DNA of 64,000 nt, from the NCBI GenBank assembly GCA_020723085.1, contig DYJN01000001.1, positions 148,144 to 212,143 on the forward strand, in the 5' to 3' direction. The DNA is from Arcobacter sp. (GTDB lineage: Bacteria > Acidobacteriota > Terriglobia > Bryobacterales > Bryobacteraceae). Of this stretch, positions 17,022 through 27,121 are shown in pieces. The notes under the pieces were generated by a model. It did no database searches and had not been told where the DNA came from. It saw nothing but the letters and a program-made list of their open reading frames with translations. Numbering within the stretch: the stretch's first letter is position 1; each line of letters begins with the position of its first letter. A program made the position numbers and the translations under genes.

Positions 17022-19499
17022 TCAGAACGGATACAGGGAAATGGGCTGCGAAGCGGCGCCGGCGCCGACGGTGGCGACGTCGCCTTCGGGCGGAATCTGG
17101 CGGCAGAAGATGCCGGTATCGCCGAGATAGACCTCGTACTCGGAGTTTTCGCGGACGGCGCCCTGGATGAGCGCTTCCGAAAGCGGGTCTTCGACGTACT
17201 TCTGCAGCGCGCGGCGCAGCGGGCGCGCGCCGTAGCTGCGGTCCGTGCAGGTCTTCTCGAGGATGTACTTGGAGGCGTCCTCGTGGAGGCGCACCTTGAT
17301 GCCCTTGGCGGCGAGGTTTGCGTTAAGCTGGCCGACCATCAGGTCGATGATCCTGACCAGATCCTCGTCTGTGAGCGACGTAAACAGGATGACCTCGTCG
17401 AGACGGTTCAGGAACTCAGGGTTGAACACCCGCTTCACTTCGCCCTGCACCATCTCCTCGACCTTATGCGGGATGCCTGCCGCTTCCTGCATGTGGAACC
17501 CGAGCTGGCCCTTCTTGTCCAGGAAGCGCGCCCCGAGGTTGGAGGTCATGATGATGATCGTGTTCTTGAAGTCGACCGTGTTGCCGAGCCCGTCGGTGAG
17601 CTGGCCGTCCTCGAACACCTGCAACAGGATGTTGTAGACATCCGGGTGCGCCTTCTCGATCTCGTCGAGCAAGATGACGGAGTAGGGGTTGCGCTTGACC
17701 CGCTCGGTCAGCTGCCCGCCCTCCTCGTAGCCGACATAACCCGGAGGCGAGCCGATGAGCTTCGACACCGAATGCTTCTCCATGAACTCGCTCATGTCGA
17801 AGCGGATCAGCGATTTTTCGCTGCCGAAGAGGAACTCGGCCAGCGCTTTGGCCACTTCAGTCTTGCCGACGCCGGTGGGGCCAAGGAACAGGAAAGAGCC
17901 GGCGGGACGCTTGGGCGACTTCAGCCCCGCGCGCGAGCGCCGGATGGCGCGCGCCAGCGCGTTGATCGCCTTGTCCTGGCTCACCACGCGCTTGTGCAGC
18001 TCCTGCTCGATGCGGAGCAGCTTGGCGGCTTCCTCTTCCTTGATCGCCGTGACCGGCACGCCGGTCCAGCGGGCCACCACTTCTTCAATGTCTTCCTTGG
18101 CGACGATGCCGGTGGCGGTGTCGTCGAGATTGTATTTCTCGCGCAACTGGCAGAGGTTTTCGCGCTCGCGCCGCTCTTCGTCGCTGAAGAACCGCGCTTT
18201 TTCGAATTCATGGTTGGCGATGGCCGTTTCCATGCGGTGCACAATGAACTTGATCCGCTTCTGGACCTCGGCCACTTCCGACGGCAGCGTCGTCTGCTTC
18301 AGCTTGACGCGGGCGCCGGCTTCGTCAATCAGGTCGATCGCCTTGTCCGGGAGGAAGCGGTCCGGGATGAACCGGCTGGAGGCGTATACGGCCGTGCGGA
18401 TCGCCTCGTCGGTGTAAACCACGGCGTGGAATTTCTCGTACCGTTCCTTGATCCCGAACAGGATCTTGCAGGCGTCCTCCTCCGACGGCGGCGGGACCTT
18501 CACAGCCTGGAAGCGCCGTTCGAGCGAACGGTCCTTCTCGATGCTCTTGCGGAACTCGCCGGGCGTCGTCGCGCCGATGCACTGGATTTCGCCGCGGCTC
18601 AGGGCGGGCTTGAGGATGTTCGCCGCGTCGAGCGAGCCCTCGGCTGAACCCGCGCCTACCAGCGTGTGCAGCTCGTCGATGAAGATGATGGCGCTCTGGC
18701 TCTCCATCAGCTCCTTCATGATCGTCTTGAGCCGTTCTTCGAACTGGCCGCGGTACTTGGTGCCGGCGACGATCAGGCTCAGGTCGAGGGCGAGGATGCG
18801 TTTGTCAGCGAGGAAGCTGGGCACGTCGCCTTCCACGATCCGCTGCGCGAGCCCTTCCACGATGGCGGTCTTGCCGACGCCGGGCTCGCCGATCAGGACG
18901 GGGTTATTCTTCGTGCGCCGGCACAGGATCTGGACCACGCGCTCCACCTCGTAATCGCGCCCGATCAGCGGATCGAGCTGCCCGTCGGCGGCAGCCTGAG
19001 TCAGGTCGCGGCTGAACTCGGCGAGCAGCGACGCCTCCTTGGCGGTGCGCGAGGGCGGCGCGGTCCGCTCTCCGGTGGCGCGGGCGATCTCTTCACGGAC
19101 CTGGTTCAGGCGCAGGCCTCGTTCATGGAGCAGCTCGGCGGCGAAGCACTTGTCCTCGCGCAGCAAGCCGAGAAGGAGATGCTCGGTGCCGATGTGCTTG
19201 TGACCCAGCCGCTCCGCCTCTTCGGCGGCGTAGGCGAGCACCCGTTTGCACTCGGTGGACAGCGGCAGATCCACGCTGGTCGGCACTTTCTCGCGCGTCG
19301 TGGTCTGCGCCTCGATCTGTTTCTTGATCGACTCGATGTTCGCCTGAGACCGCAGAAAGCGGTTGGCGAGCAGCTTGTCTTCCCGCAGCAGCCCCAGCAA
19401 CAGGTGTTCCGTCTCGATGTAGGGGCTGCCGAACTGGCAGGCCTCGTACCGGGCGAAGAAGATCACCCTTCTCGCCTTTTCCGTGTAACGTTCAAACAT
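17022..19499 (-). CDS. clpC: ClpC-type ATP-dependent protease ATPase subunit
   Basis: An 825-residue Hsp100 unfoldase that feeds proteins to ClpP. The ATG at 19499 follows AAGGAAGTT and gives the standard opening [20 protein letters not shown]. Two Clp-N repeats occupy residues about 1-145. The first AAA+ module carries GEPGVGKT at 204-211. A UVR-like linker ([17 protein letters not shown]) follows, and the second module has [20 protein letters not shown] and the [16 protein letters not shown] pore loop. The C-terminal tail after [13 protein letters not shown] is extended by about 35 residues. No ctsR, mcsA or mcsB is adjacent, so the Firmicutes regulon arrangement is not conserved here. The upstream neighbour on the same strand is a LolD-like ATPase, 190 bases away. 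Confidence 0.97.
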   Translation of the reverse strand: MFERYTEKARRVIFFARYEACQFGSPYIETEHLLLGLLREDKLLANRFLRSQANIESIKKQIEAQTTTREKVPTSVDLPLSTECKRVLAYAAEEAERLGHKHIGTEHLLLGLLREDKCFAAELLHERGLRLNQVREEIARATGERTAPPSRTAKEASLLAEFSRDLTQAAADGQLDPLIGRDYEVERVVQILCRRTKNNPVLIGEPGVGKTAIVEGLAQRIVEGDVPSFLADKRILALDLSLIVAGTKYRGQFEERLKTIMKELMESQSAIIFIDELHTLVGAGSAEGSLDAANILKPALSRGEIQCIGATTPGEFRKSIEKDRSLERRFQAVKVPPPSEEDACKILFGIKERYEKFHAVVYTDEAIRTAVYASSRFIPDRFLPDKAIDLIDEAGARVKLKQTTLPSEVAEVQKRIKFIVHRMETAIANHEFEKARFFSDEERRERENLCQLREKYNLDDTATGIVAKEDIEEVVARWTGVPVTAIKEEEAAKLLRIEQELHKRVVSQDKAINALARAIRRSRAGLKSPKRPAGSFLFLGPTGVGKTEVAKALAEFLFGSEKSLIRFDMSEFMEKHSVSKLIGSPPGYVGYEEGGQLTERVKRNPYSVILLDEIEKAHPDVYNILLQVFEDGQLTDGLGNTVDFKNTIIIMTSNLGARFLDKKGQLGFHMQEAAGIPHKVEEMVQGEVKRVFNPEFLNRLDEVILFTSLTDEDLVRIIDLMVGQLNANLAAKGIKVRLHEDASKYILEKTCTDRSYGARPLRRALQKYVEDPLSEALIQGAVRENSEYEVYLGDTGIFCRQIPPEGDVATVGAGAASQPISLYPF

Positions 19500-19688
19500 A
19501 ACTTCCTTGCCTCTCCACGGAAACCTGCGGCAAATCAACAGCGCGCCCAGGTCTCCCAGGTTCCGCCGGCGGGCGAGCGCGAACGGGAAGACAACGTGGC
19601 GCCGGCAGTTCCTACCTAGATTGTAAGATGCACCCGCACCGTCAAAGGCGACGGGAAAAGACCGGCCAGTATCTTTATCGGCAGGATG

Positions 19689-20372
19689 TCATCCCGGCAA
19701 CAGCCTGCCGCCTTCCAGGCGCAGCACCCGGTGCGCCCTTCTGGCGAAGGCCGGGTTGTGGGTCACGTAAAGGGTCGCCAGGCGGCGGTGCGAGTGGATT
19801 CGCTCGATCAGCTCGATGATTTGCGCCGCCGTCTTCTCGTCGAGGTTGCCCGTAGGCTCGTCGGCGAGGAGGATGGCGGGGCTGCCGGCGAGGGCCCGGG
19901 CCAGCGCCACGCGCTGCTGCTCGCCCCCCGACAGCTCGCCCGCCAGATGTCCGGACCGCGCTGCGAGACCGACCTCCGCCAGCAGCGCCGCCGCCGTTTC
20001 GCGCGCCGCCGCGCGGGACTCGCCGCGGATCAGCAGCGGCATCATGACGTTTTCCACCGCCGAAAACTCGGCCAGCAGGGTGTTCCGCTGCCAGACATAA
20101 CCGATGGTGCGGTTGCGGATGGCGGCAAGCTCCGCCTCGCCGAGCCCCGAGACGTCGGCGCCGTTGACGAGGATGCGGCCGGATGTGGGCCGGTCGAGCA
20201 GCCCGAGCAGGTACAGCAGGGTTGTCTTCCCGGCGCCGCTCTCGCCGGTGAGAGCCACGCGCTCGCCGGACTGGACGGCGATGTCAATTCCGGCGAAGAT
20301 GGTGAGCGGTCCGGCGGGCGCCTCAAACACTTTGGAGAGCCGCTCGCCGAGCAGGGGGGGCGGGGCGCTCAC
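19689..20372 (-). CDS. ABC transporter ATPase, LolD/MacB type, without its permease
   Basis: A 227-residue nucleotide-binding subunit. The GTG at 20372 is preceded by GGGGAGG at good spacing. Walker A is GESGAGKTT, the signature is [15 protein letters not shown], Walker B is [16 protein letters not shown] and the switch His is in LYVTHN. The combination of EPTGNLD and the Q-loop YVWQRNTLL is typical of ATPases working with FtsX-like permeases, such as LolD in lipoprotein release or MacB-like exporters. No permease of this type is next to it, so its partner must be encoded elsewhere. It is divergent from the SRPBCC gene. Confidence 0.88.
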   Translation of the reverse strand: MSAPPPLLGERLSKVFEAPAGPLTIFAGIDIAVQSGERVALTGESGAGKTTLLYLLGLLDRPTSGRILVNGADVSGLGEAELAAIRNRTIGYVWQRNTLLAEFSAVENVMMPLLIRGESRAAARETAAALLAEVGLAARSGHLAGELSGGEQQRVALARALAGSPAILLADEPTGNLDEKTAAQIIELIERIHSHRRLATLYVTHNPAFARRAHRVLRLEGGRLLPG

Positions 20373-20469
20373 GGACGCCTCCCCGCTGAGGGAGACAATT
20401 CGTGCAGCGTCGATGGGGCGGCCATCATCGGATAAAGCGGCGCAGGCCTTGTGCCCAGCTTACCCTAGG

Positions 20470-20943
20470 ATGCCCACGTTCCGTTTTTCCTCCGTCATGG
20501 ACGCGCCGGTCGAGAGCGTCTGGGCGTTTCATGAATCCGCCGGTGCGCTCGAGCGGCTCCTGCCGCCCGATGGGAGCGCGCGCCTCGTCTCACGGCGCGG
20601 AGGGCTCGAGCCGGGCGCAAGCGCGGAGCTCGAGCTTCGCTTTGGCCCGTTCCGGCGGCGGTGGGTGGCGCGGCACACGGAGTGCGTGCCGCTCTCGCAT
20701 TTCTGCGATGTCCAGGAGCGGGGACCGTTCCGCCTGTGGCGCCACCGGCACGGCTTCGAAGCCGCCGGCGCGGCGCGGCGCCGGCTCTCCGACGAGGTGG
20801 AATTCTCGCTCCCGCTTGCGCCGTTGTCGGACTGGCTATGCGCGCCGGTGGTGAAACGGATCCTCAAGAAAATGTTCCGGGAGCGCCACGCCCGGACGGC
20901 GGAAGACTGCGGCGCCGGCATACTGGAGCAGTCAGGCGGCTGA
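20470..20943 (+). CDS. SRPBCC (START-like) family protein
   Basis: A 157-residue protein starting at the ATG at 20470 (MPTFRFSSVMDAPVESVWAFHES). The opening strand followed by AP-x-E-x-VWAF and a helix is the hallmark of the SRPBCC fold, a hydrophobic-ligand-binding helix-grip domain also found in polyketide cyclases. The middle shows FGPFRRRWVARHTECVPL and FRLWRHRHGFEAAG, and the C-terminal helix is long (VVKRILKKMFRERHARTAED). In many bacteria similar proteins accompany epimerases of the TIGR01777 type, but none is here. Ligand and role are unknown. Its stop is 10 bases from the convergent dnaB stop. Confidence 0.78.
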   Translation: MPTFRFSSVMDAPVESVWAFHESAGALERLLPPDGSARLVSRRGGLEPGASAELELRFGPFRRRWVARHTECVPLSHFCDVQERGPFRLWRHRHGFEAAGAARRRLSDEVEFSLPLAPLSDWLCAPVVKRILKKMFRERHARTAEDCGAGILEQSGG

Positions 20944-20953
20944 GCGCGCCGGC

Positions 20954-22348
20954 TCACTCCTCCGGAGGCGGCTCGCCGAGGTCCTCGGCCAGGTTTTCGA
21001 ACCTCGTGTACTTGTGGAGGAACACGAGGTTCACGACGCCGGTGGGGCCGTTGCGCTGCTTGCCGATGATGATCTCCGCCTTGCCCCGCAGGTCTTCGCG
21101 GTCCTTGTGATAGACCTCGGGGCGGAAGATGAAAGCGACCATGTCGGCGTCCTGCTCGATGGAGCCCGATTCGCGCAGATCGCTGAGCTGCGGGCGGTGG
21201 TCGCCTTCGCGCTGGTCGGGAGCGCGGCTCAATTGGCTGAGGACGAGGAACGGCACGCCGAGATCTTTCGACAGGAGCTTGAGCCCGCGGCTGAGGGCGC
21301 TGACTTCCTGCACGCGGTTGGCGTTGCGTCCCAGCGACGGAGACGGCATGAGCTGGAGGTAGTCGACCACCACCAGCCCCAGAGGCACGCTGATCGAGTG
21401 CTTCAGCTTGCGCACCTTGGCGCTGATGTCGAGCAGCGATGTGCTTGACGTGTCGTCGATGTAGAGGGGCGCGTCGTACAGGTCGGTGGCGGCGGCGTTC
21501 AGCTGCGCGCGGTCTTCGCGCTGGAGGTAACCGGTGCGGAACAGGTGCTGGTCCACACGGGCGCGCGAGCAGATCAGCCGCGTCAGCAGCGACTCTTTCG
21601 ACATTTCCAGAGAAAAGATGGCCGCCGCGAGCGGCGCATGGCGGTTGGTGGCCACGTGCATGGCGATATTCAGCGCCAGCGCCGTCTTGCCCATCGCGGG
21701 GCGGGCGGCGAGAATGATCAGCTCGCCGGGGCGGAAACCGCCGGTCATCTCGTCGAGCTTGATGAAGCCCGTGCTGACGCCGCGCACGCGCCGGGCAGGG
21801 TCGAGGAAGCTGTTGATGCCGCCCTCGGCGGAATCGAACACCTGCTGTGTGCTGGCCAGAGTGTTTCTGGCCTGGGCCTCGCCGATGCTGAGCAGCTTCT
21901 CCTCAGCGGCGGAGAGGACCTGCGCCGGATCATCCTCGGCAAGCATGCAGCGCTGGATCGTCTCCTGGCTGGCGGCGATCATCTTCCGCAGAAGGCTCTT
22001 GTCGCGGACGATGTTGACGTAGCTCTCCAGATGGAAGATCTCCGGCATCCCCTCGTCGAGCGACGCCAGGTAGCTGAGGCCGTCCACGGCATCGAGCTCG
22101 CCATGCCGCAGCAGCTCGTTGGCCAGCGTCACGCGGTCGATCCGCTCGTCGCGCGTGTGCAGATCCAGCATCCGCTGGAAAAGGATCCTGTGCTTTTCGA
22201 GCGCGAAATCCTCGGGACGGAGCGTGGCGCCGGCCGTGACGAACGCGTTCGGGTTGAGCAGGATCGTGCCCAGCACCATGCGCTCGGCATAGATGTTGCA
22301 AGGCAGGCCGCGCTCGTAGGCGGTGTCGGAATTTACTGTGGTGGACAT
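20954..22348 (-). CDS. dnaB: Replicative DNA helicase DnaB
   Basis: A 464-residue hexameric helicase that unwinds DNA ahead of the replisome. The ATG start gives MSTTVNSDTAYERGLPCNIYAER, close to the usual P-x-n-x-EAE-x-xLG opening. The N-terminal helical domain (about 15-115) is followed by the RecA-like core. Walker A is ARPAMGKT, the H2 region reads FSLEMSKESLLTR, Walker B is LVVVDYLQLM, and the DNA-binding and glutamine motifs are LSQLSRAPDQREGDHRPQLSD and GSIEQDADMVAF. GKQRNGPTG is the C-terminal conserved loop. The gene stands alone and is divergent from dps. In several phyla dnaB is beside rplI or alr, which is not the case here. Confidence 0.97.
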   Translation of the reverse strand: MSTTVNSDTAYERGLPCNIYAERMVLGTILLNPNAFVTAGATLRPEDFALEKHRILFQRMLDLHTRDERIDRVTLANELLRHGELDAVDGLSYLASLDEGMPEIFHLESYVNIVRDKSLLRKMIAASQETIQRCMLAEDDPAQVLSAAEEKLLSIGEAQARNTLASTQQVFDSAEGGINSFLDPARRVRGVSTGFIKLDEMTGGFRPGELIILAARPAMGKTALALNIAMHVATNRHAPLAAAIFSLEMSKESLLTRLICSRARVDQHLFRTGYLQREDRAQLNAAATDLYDAPLYIDDTSSTSLLDISAKVRKLKHSISVPLGLVVVDYLQLMPSPSLGRNANRVQEVSALSRGLKLLSKDLGVPFLVLSQLSRAPDQREGDHRPQLSDLRESGSIEQDADMVAFIFRPEVYHKDREDLRGKAEIIIGKQRNGPTGVVNLVFLHKYTRFENLAEDLGEPPPEE

Positions 22349-22510
22349 TGCCGCAGAAAGCCGCCATTCCCAAAGTACGCATGGTTGGCGCTGTCAGGCA
22401 AGACGGAATTGCGCCGGCCCCGCTGATCAGGAACTTAGCCTGTGAACTATCTGTGCAATAGTCGGGAAGGCGCGTCCGGGCGCGGCCGGGGGCGCGTCCA
22501 ACAGAGTGCC

Positions 22511-22912
22511 ATGAAGACACTGAATTCCCTGCTGAACAGCGAACTGAACCTCTACCTGCAAACCTGGAACTGCCACTGGAATGTTGAGGGACCGCAGTTC
22601 GCCGGGCTGCACGATCTGTTCGAGCGGCAGTACGGCGATCTGGCGGGACTGATCGACGAGATGGCGGAGCGGATCCGCGCCCTCGGCGGGCTGGCGGAGA
22701 CGCGGGTCGCCCTGGAGCAGGCCGGCGCGGCCGGGGCGCGGGAGATGCTGGCCTCGCTCCGGCAGGCTCATGAGGCGCTGAGCCGGCTAATGCGGGAAGA
22801 GGCCATCCCCGAGTTCGAGAAGGCCGGCGATCCTGGCACCGTGGACCTGCTCACCCGCGCCGTGCAGCTGCACGACAAGGCCGCCTGGATGCTGCGCGCC
22901 CCGGCCCGCTGA
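22511..22912 (+). CDS. dps: Short Dps-family ferritin-like protein
   Basis: A 133-residue protein, starting at ATG 22511 (MKTLNSLLNSELNLYLQTWN). Dps proteins oxidise Fe(II) with peroxide and store iron in 12-mers, protecting DNA. The inter-subunit ferroxidase ligands are seen in NCHWNVEGPQFAGLHDLFERQYGDL and DEMAERIRALGG. The chain ends at HDKAAWMLRAPAR, the usual position of helix D. It is shorter than most Dps (150-170) because it lacks the N-terminal DNA-binding tail. The longer upstream frame (from 22442) is Arg/Gly-rich and unlike the family. It may be a storage form that does not bind DNA, which is inference. Confidence 0.9.
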   Translation: MKTLNSLLNSELNLYLQTWNCHWNVEGPQFAGLHDLFERQYGDLAGLIDEMAERIRALGGLAETRVALEQAGAAGAREMLASLRQAHEALSRLMREEAIPEFEKAGDPGTVDLLTRAVQLHDKAAWMLRAPAR

Positions 22913-23093
22913 AAGCGGCGCGGCGCGGGGGTTGTCAGGCGCGCGAAGGGCCTGCGCGAGCCGCTCTCCCGGCGCGGCATGAAGGGAGGCGATCAGCGGC
23001 GCGGCGGCGAATTCTCTGCGGGTCATGGGGGTCTACACCTGGCAGGATGTTGTCCGGTCACGGGGCAGCATACACTGAAGCGAGGAGGAACGC

Positions 23094-25790
23094 ATGGCCC
23101 GAGCCACTGTCCTGATCGTCCTCGTGCTGCTTCTGGTCAGCGCCCGGTGGATTGCCGGCCTCGCGATCGAATACCAGTGGTGGAAAGAGATGCAGCAGGT
23201 GGAGACCTGGCTGCAGATGCTCTCTTACAACGTCATTCCGGCATCGGCGGCGGCGTTGCTGGCTTTCGCGGCGCTCTGGGCGGCGCATGCGCGCGGGATG
23301 AAGAGCGCCGGCGCGGGGCTGCGGCAATATCCGGTGTACGCGCGGCTGTCGACCGCGGTCCTGTTCGGGGCGGCGTTGCTGCTGGCTGCGATCACCGTGG
23401 ATGGCTGGACGATCGTGCGGTGGGCGGGGAGCCGGGGCGCGCCGGCGGGCTGGAGGGATCCGGTCTTCGGCCATCCGCTGAACTTTTATTTCTTCGATCT
23501 GCCCTTTTACCGCGTGCTGTTGCGGTTCGTGCTGGCGGTTTCGTTCATATCGGCGCTGGTGTACTGGGCGGCGGCGCGGTTCTGGGAGCTGCGGAAACGC
23601 ACGTGGTACGCCGAAGAGACGGGCTTTCGCTATGAGCTGGATGTGAGCGAACTGGCGGGTTCGTTTGGAGCGCGCTTCCTGCGCACCGCTGCAGCGCTGT
23701 TTTTCGCCGCGTGGGCGGTGTCGATTCTGCTCAGCCGCTACGACCTTCTGTTCGAGGACCACGGTTCGCTGGTGGGCGTGGACTGGACGGCGGAGCATGT
23801 GAGCCTGCCGCTGTACTACCTGAAGAGCGCGGCGGCGGCGGCGGCGGGCGCGGCGTTTCTTTTCGGCCGTTACCGGTGGGCGCTGGTGCTGCCGGCGGCG
23901 CTGGTGCTGGGCGCGGTGCTGCCGCCGCTGTTCAGTTCGCTTTACGTGCGGCCGAGCGAGATCACGATTCAGCGGCCCTATATTCAACGGCACATTGCGG
24001 CCACGCGGGCGGCGTACCGGCTGGACCGGCAAACGGTGGAAGTCGACTTCCCGGCGCAACTGGAGGCGCCGATCGACCGCAACCGCCACCGCGCGCTGTT
24101 CGACAACGTGCGGCTGTGGGACTGGCGCGCCTTCCACGACACGGTGACGCAGATTCAGGCGCTGCGGCCCTATTACGTGTTTCAGGACACGGACGTGGAC
24201 CGCTACAGGATCGACGGGCAACTGCGGCAGATTCTGATCACGCCGCGAGAGATCGACGTGGCTCAATTGCCGGCCGACGCGCGGGCGCGGTGGATCAATC
24301 CGCACTTCGTCTACACGCACGGCTACGGGATGGTGGCGGCGGAGGCGGCGCGCATCACCCCGGACGGGCTGCCGTATCTGCTGATCCAGGACGCGCCGCC
24401 GGTGGTGCGGACGAAGTCGCTGCGGCTGACTCGGCCGGAGATTTACTACGGCGAGGTGTCGCACGAACCGGTGTTCGTGCATACGAAGCAGCCGGAGTTC
24501 GACTATCCGTCGGGGGCGGGCAACGTCGAGACGCGCTACGCCGGCCGGGGCGGGTTTCCGATCTCTTCCATGCCGCTGCGCATCGCTGCGGCTCTGCGGT
24601 ACGGCGACTGGAACATCGTGCTGACGTCCTACATGACGCCGGAGAGCCGCATGATCATCCGCCGCAAGGTGGGCGAGCGGCTCGCCGCGCTGGCCGAGTT
24701 CATCCACTGGGATCAGGACCCCTATCTTGTCATCACGCCCGAAGGCCGGCTGGTGTGGATCGTGGATGGATACACGTCCAGCGCTGAACACCCGTACTCG
24801 CGCCTGCTGCGGCTCGAGGGCCCGGGGCTGCTGAATTACATCCGCAATTCGGTGAAGGCCACGGTGGATGCCTACGACGGGACGATCCGGATCTATGTCT
24901 TCGACGAAGAGGATCCGATCCTGGCATCCTACCGCAGACTGTTTCCGAAGCTGTTCGCCCCGAAGGGCGCAATGCCGCCGGATCTGCGCGCCCACACGCG
25001 CTATCCGGAGATCCTGTTCCGCGTGCAGGCGGAGATCTACCGGACCTACCACATGACAGATCCAGAGGCGTTCTACAACAAGGAAGACGTCTGGGACCTG
25101 GCGCGCAACATGAACAGCCCGGGCGGGCGTCCGCAGCCGGTGACGCCCACCTACATCGTGGCGGCGCTGCCAGGAAGCGACGAGCCGGAGTTCCTGCTGA
25201 TCACCACGTTCACGCCGCGCAACAAGGACAACCTGATCGGGCTGATGGTGGCGCGGTGCGACGGCGAGGCGCTGGGCGAGTTGCATTTTCTGCAGCTTTC
25301 GAAGCAGCAGCTGATTTTCGGACCGATGCAGATCGAGGCGCGGATCAACCAGGATCAGAACATCAGCAAGGACCTGACGCTGTGGAACCAACAGGGGTCG
25401 CAGGTGCTTCGCGGCCAGATGCTGGTGCTGCCGGTGGAGAACACGCTGGTTTATATCGAGCCGGTGTACATTCAGGCGGCTGAAGCGCGGATGCCGCAGC
25501 TGAAGAAAGTGGTGGCGGCTATGGGCAACCGGTTGATTTATGCTGATACCTATGAGGACGCGCTGGCGCAGTTGACGGGGCAGTCAGCTCCGGCGGCGAA
25601 GTCAGGCGAGCCCAGCGTACCCGCGATGACGGCGGCTCCAGAACCGGGCCGGGACGAAAGGAAGCTGCTATTGGAAGAAGTCTCCAGGCGGCTGCAACGA
25701 TACAAAGAATTGATGGGACAGGGGAGGTATGCTGAGGCCGGCCGGGAGATTGAGGCGCTGGAGCGGCTGGCAGGAAGGCAGAAGCCTTAA
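23094..25790 (+). CDS. UPF0182 family large membrane protein
   Basis: An 898-residue protein, close to the usual length of the UPF0182/COG1615 family, whose function is unknown. AGGAGG lies 6 bases upstream of the ATG. The N-terminal third holds about seven membrane helices, including ATVLIVLVLLLVSARWIAG and WALVLPAALVLGAVLPPLFS, with YQWWKEM after the first. The rest is a large extracytoplasmic domain; conserved-looking stretches are GYTSSAEHPYS, YLVITPEGRLVWIVDGY, RYPEILFRVQAEIYRTYHM and KDLTLWNQQGSQVLRGQMLVLPVENTLVYIEPVY. A flexible linker and a C-terminal helix close the chain. The next gene, a response regulator, begins 87 bases on and could be co-transcribed. Confidence 0.92.
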   Translation: MARATVLIVLVLLLVSARWIAGLAIEYQWWKEMQQVETWLQMLSYNVIPASAAALLAFAALWAAHARGMKSAGAGLRQYPVYARLSTAVLFGAALLLAAITVDGWTIVRWAGSRGAPAGWRDPVFGHPLNFYFFDLPFYRVLLRFVLAVSFISALVYWAAARFWELRKRTWYAEETGFRYELDVSELAGSFGARFLRTAAALFFAAWAVSILLSRYDLLFEDHGSLVGVDWTAEHVSLPLYYLKSAAAAAAGAAFLFGRYRWALVLPAALVLGAVLPPLFSSLYVRPSEITIQRPYIQRHIAATRAAYRLDRQTVEVDFPAQLEAPIDRNRHRALFDNVRLWDWRAFHDTVTQIQALRPYYVFQDTDVDRYRIDGQLRQILITPREIDVAQLPADARARWINPHFVYTHGYGMVAAEAARITPDGLPYLLIQDAPPVVRTKSLRLTRPEIYYGEVSHEPVFVHTKQPEFDYPSGAGNVETRYAGRGGFPISSMPLRIAAALRYGDWNIVLTSYMTPESRMIIRRKVGERLAALAEFIHWDQDPYLVITPEGRLVWIVDGYTSSAEHPYSRLLRLEGPGLLNYIRNSVKATVDAYDGTIRIYVFDEEDPILASYRRLFPKLFAPKGAMPPDLRAHTRYPEILFRVQAEIYRTYHMTDPEAFYNKEDVWDLARNMNSPGGRPQPVTPTYIVAALPGSDEPEFLLITTFTPRNKDNLIGLMVARCDGEALGELHFLQLSKQQLIFGPMQIEARINQDQNISKDLTLWNQQGSQVLRGQMLVLPVENTLVYIEPVYIQAAEARMPQLKKVVAAMGNRLIYADTYEDALAQLTGQSAPAAKSGEPSVPAMTAAPEPGRDERKLLLEEVSRRLQRYKELMGQGRYAEAGREIEALERLAGRQKP

Positions 25791-25877
25791 TGGGGGCTGG
25801 GTTCGCCTGGTGCGAGAAGCCTATTGCCTCCGGTCGCGTTCATTCTTACTAAGAAGTTCAAGGACTCTGGACCGGAA

Positions 25878-26258
25878 ATGAGCGCTGAGGACCCCCGTTG
25901 CGTGATTGTTGTGGACGACGATCCCGGAGTGCGGGATGTCGTCCGCAGCATGCTGGAATCTTCCGGCTACAAGGTCCTTCTGGCCGAGAACGGCAAGGAG
26001 GCGCTGCGGCTGCTGAAGTCAGAACATGCGGATCTGATTCTCACAGACCTGGTGATGCCGGAGCAGGAGGGTATCGAGACGATCAAAGCCCTGCGCCGGC
26101 AGTATCCCAAGATCAAGGTAATCGCCATGAGCGGCGCTTTTGGCGGGGACTATCTCCGCATCGCCGCATACTTGGGGGCGCATGCGACACTGGCGAAACC
26201 GATTCAGATGGACAGGCTGCTGAAACTGGTGAGCGAGACGCTGGAATCCGGGGAATGA
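25878..26258 (+). CDS. Stand-alone response regulator receiver protein
   Basis: A 126-residue CheY-like protein with no output domain. I start at the ATG at 25878 (MSAEDPRCVIVVDDDPGVRD); an upstream extension of 18 residues is possible. The acidic pair D13-D14, the phospho-acceptor D57 in LILTDLVMPEQEG, S85 in MSGAF and K107 in LAKPI are all in place, so it should be phosphorylated. No histidine kinase is nearby, so its partner is encoded elsewhere. The following gene is convergent, with its stop 19 bases away. It might regulate the upstream UPF0182 protein or act as a shuttle in a phosphorelay; both are inference. Confidence 0.92.
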   Translation: MSAEDPRCVIVVDDDPGVRDVVRSMLESSGYKVLLAENGKEALRLLKSEHADLILTDLVMPEQEGIETIKALRRQYPKIKVIAMSGAFGGDYLRIAAYLGAHATLAKPIQMDRLLKLVSETLESGE

Positions 26259-26277
26259 ACCGCGGGTTCCGCCGCGG

Positions 26278-27063
26278 CTAAGGGCCGGGGAATGGACGGC
26301 GGGAAAGCCTGGGACTCCGCTGATCGGGCCGGCCGCGCGGCGGGGTAATGGCCGTTCTTCCGGGAGCGGCCGGAAGCCCTTCGAGTTCGCTCTCTTCGAA
26401 TTTGAGCGTGCGGTCGAGCACCATCTCGACAGTGGAGCCGCGCTCGAGAATGGCGTCGGGCCCGCGTGTCAGCATGACGCCAACAAGCCCCGCCGCAGCT
26501 CCAGCGGCTGCACCGATGCCCGCCCCCTTGCCGCTGCGGGCCGCCACGCCGCCGATCATGGTTCCCCAGCCGGCCGCCTCACCGACCTTGACGGCATCGC
26601 CGGTCTTGTTGGACTCTCCCTCCACCTTGCCCTCCGTACGGTCGACGCGGCCGGGATTGGATGCGTCCAGGGAGTGCACGCCTGCGCGAAAGTCGCGGGT
26701 CACGCCATTGGGCAGTGTCAGAGAATCGAACCGGACGTAAAGTTCCGCCCGGCCCCTGATTCTGCCGCCGCGCTTCACCTGAGTGACGGTACCGGTCACA
26801 TACGAACCGGGCGGAATGACGATGCGGCCACCGGACAAAATGGGGAAGGCGGTCTGCAGGTATACGCGGTCGCCGATGGCGGCGGTCTTGGTGCTGACGC
26901 TGCTGATGAGCTGCAGCGGGACCTTCGTGCCCTCCGGCACGGTGTAAATCCCGGGGCTGGCAGGTTGCGGTTCGGCTTTCCAGCCGGCCTGTTCCTGCTG
27001 CCCGGCCGCAGCAAAGCAGGTTAAGGCCAGGATCAGGGCGGCGGGCGATAGAAGGGTGCGCAT
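26278..27063 (-). CDS. Exported beta-domain / glycine-zipper protein
   Basis: A 261-residue protein. The ATG at 27063 has GAGGAGG upstream and a signal peptide ending FAAAGQ. Residues about 35-150 form a beta-rich domain (VPEGTKVPLQLISSVSTKTA, RIVIPPGSYVTGTVTQVKR, ELYVRFDSLTLPNGV) seen in many acidobacterial hypothetical proteins, and faintly like the C-terminal fold of TrbI/VirB10. Residues about 185-215 are a glycine zipper (GKGAGIGAAAGAAAGLVGV) that may insert in or cross a membrane. The tail returns to a strand (STVEMVLDRTLKF) and ends in a basic, Pro-rich stretch. It follows the TIGR03437 gene on the same strand, 58 bases downstream, so the two may be an operon. Function is unknown. Confidence 0.72.
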   Translation of the reverse strand: MRTLLSPAALILALTCFAAAGQQEQAGWKAEPQPASPGIYTVPEGTKVPLQLISSVSTKTAAIGDRVYLQTAFPILSGGRIVIPPGSYVTGTVTQVKRGGRIRGRAELYVRFDSLTLPNGVTRDFRAGVHSLDASNPGRVDRTEGKVEGESNKTGDAVKVGEAAGWGTMIGGVAARSGKGAGIGAAAGAAAGLVGVMLTRGPDAILERGSTVEMVLDRTLKFEESELEGLPAAPGRTAITPPRGRPDQRSPRLSRRPFPGP

Positions 27064-27121
27064 GACGCCTCCTCGTTTCAAGGCTAACGCAGATCGGCAG
27101 CCGGGACAGTCCGGCCCGCGC

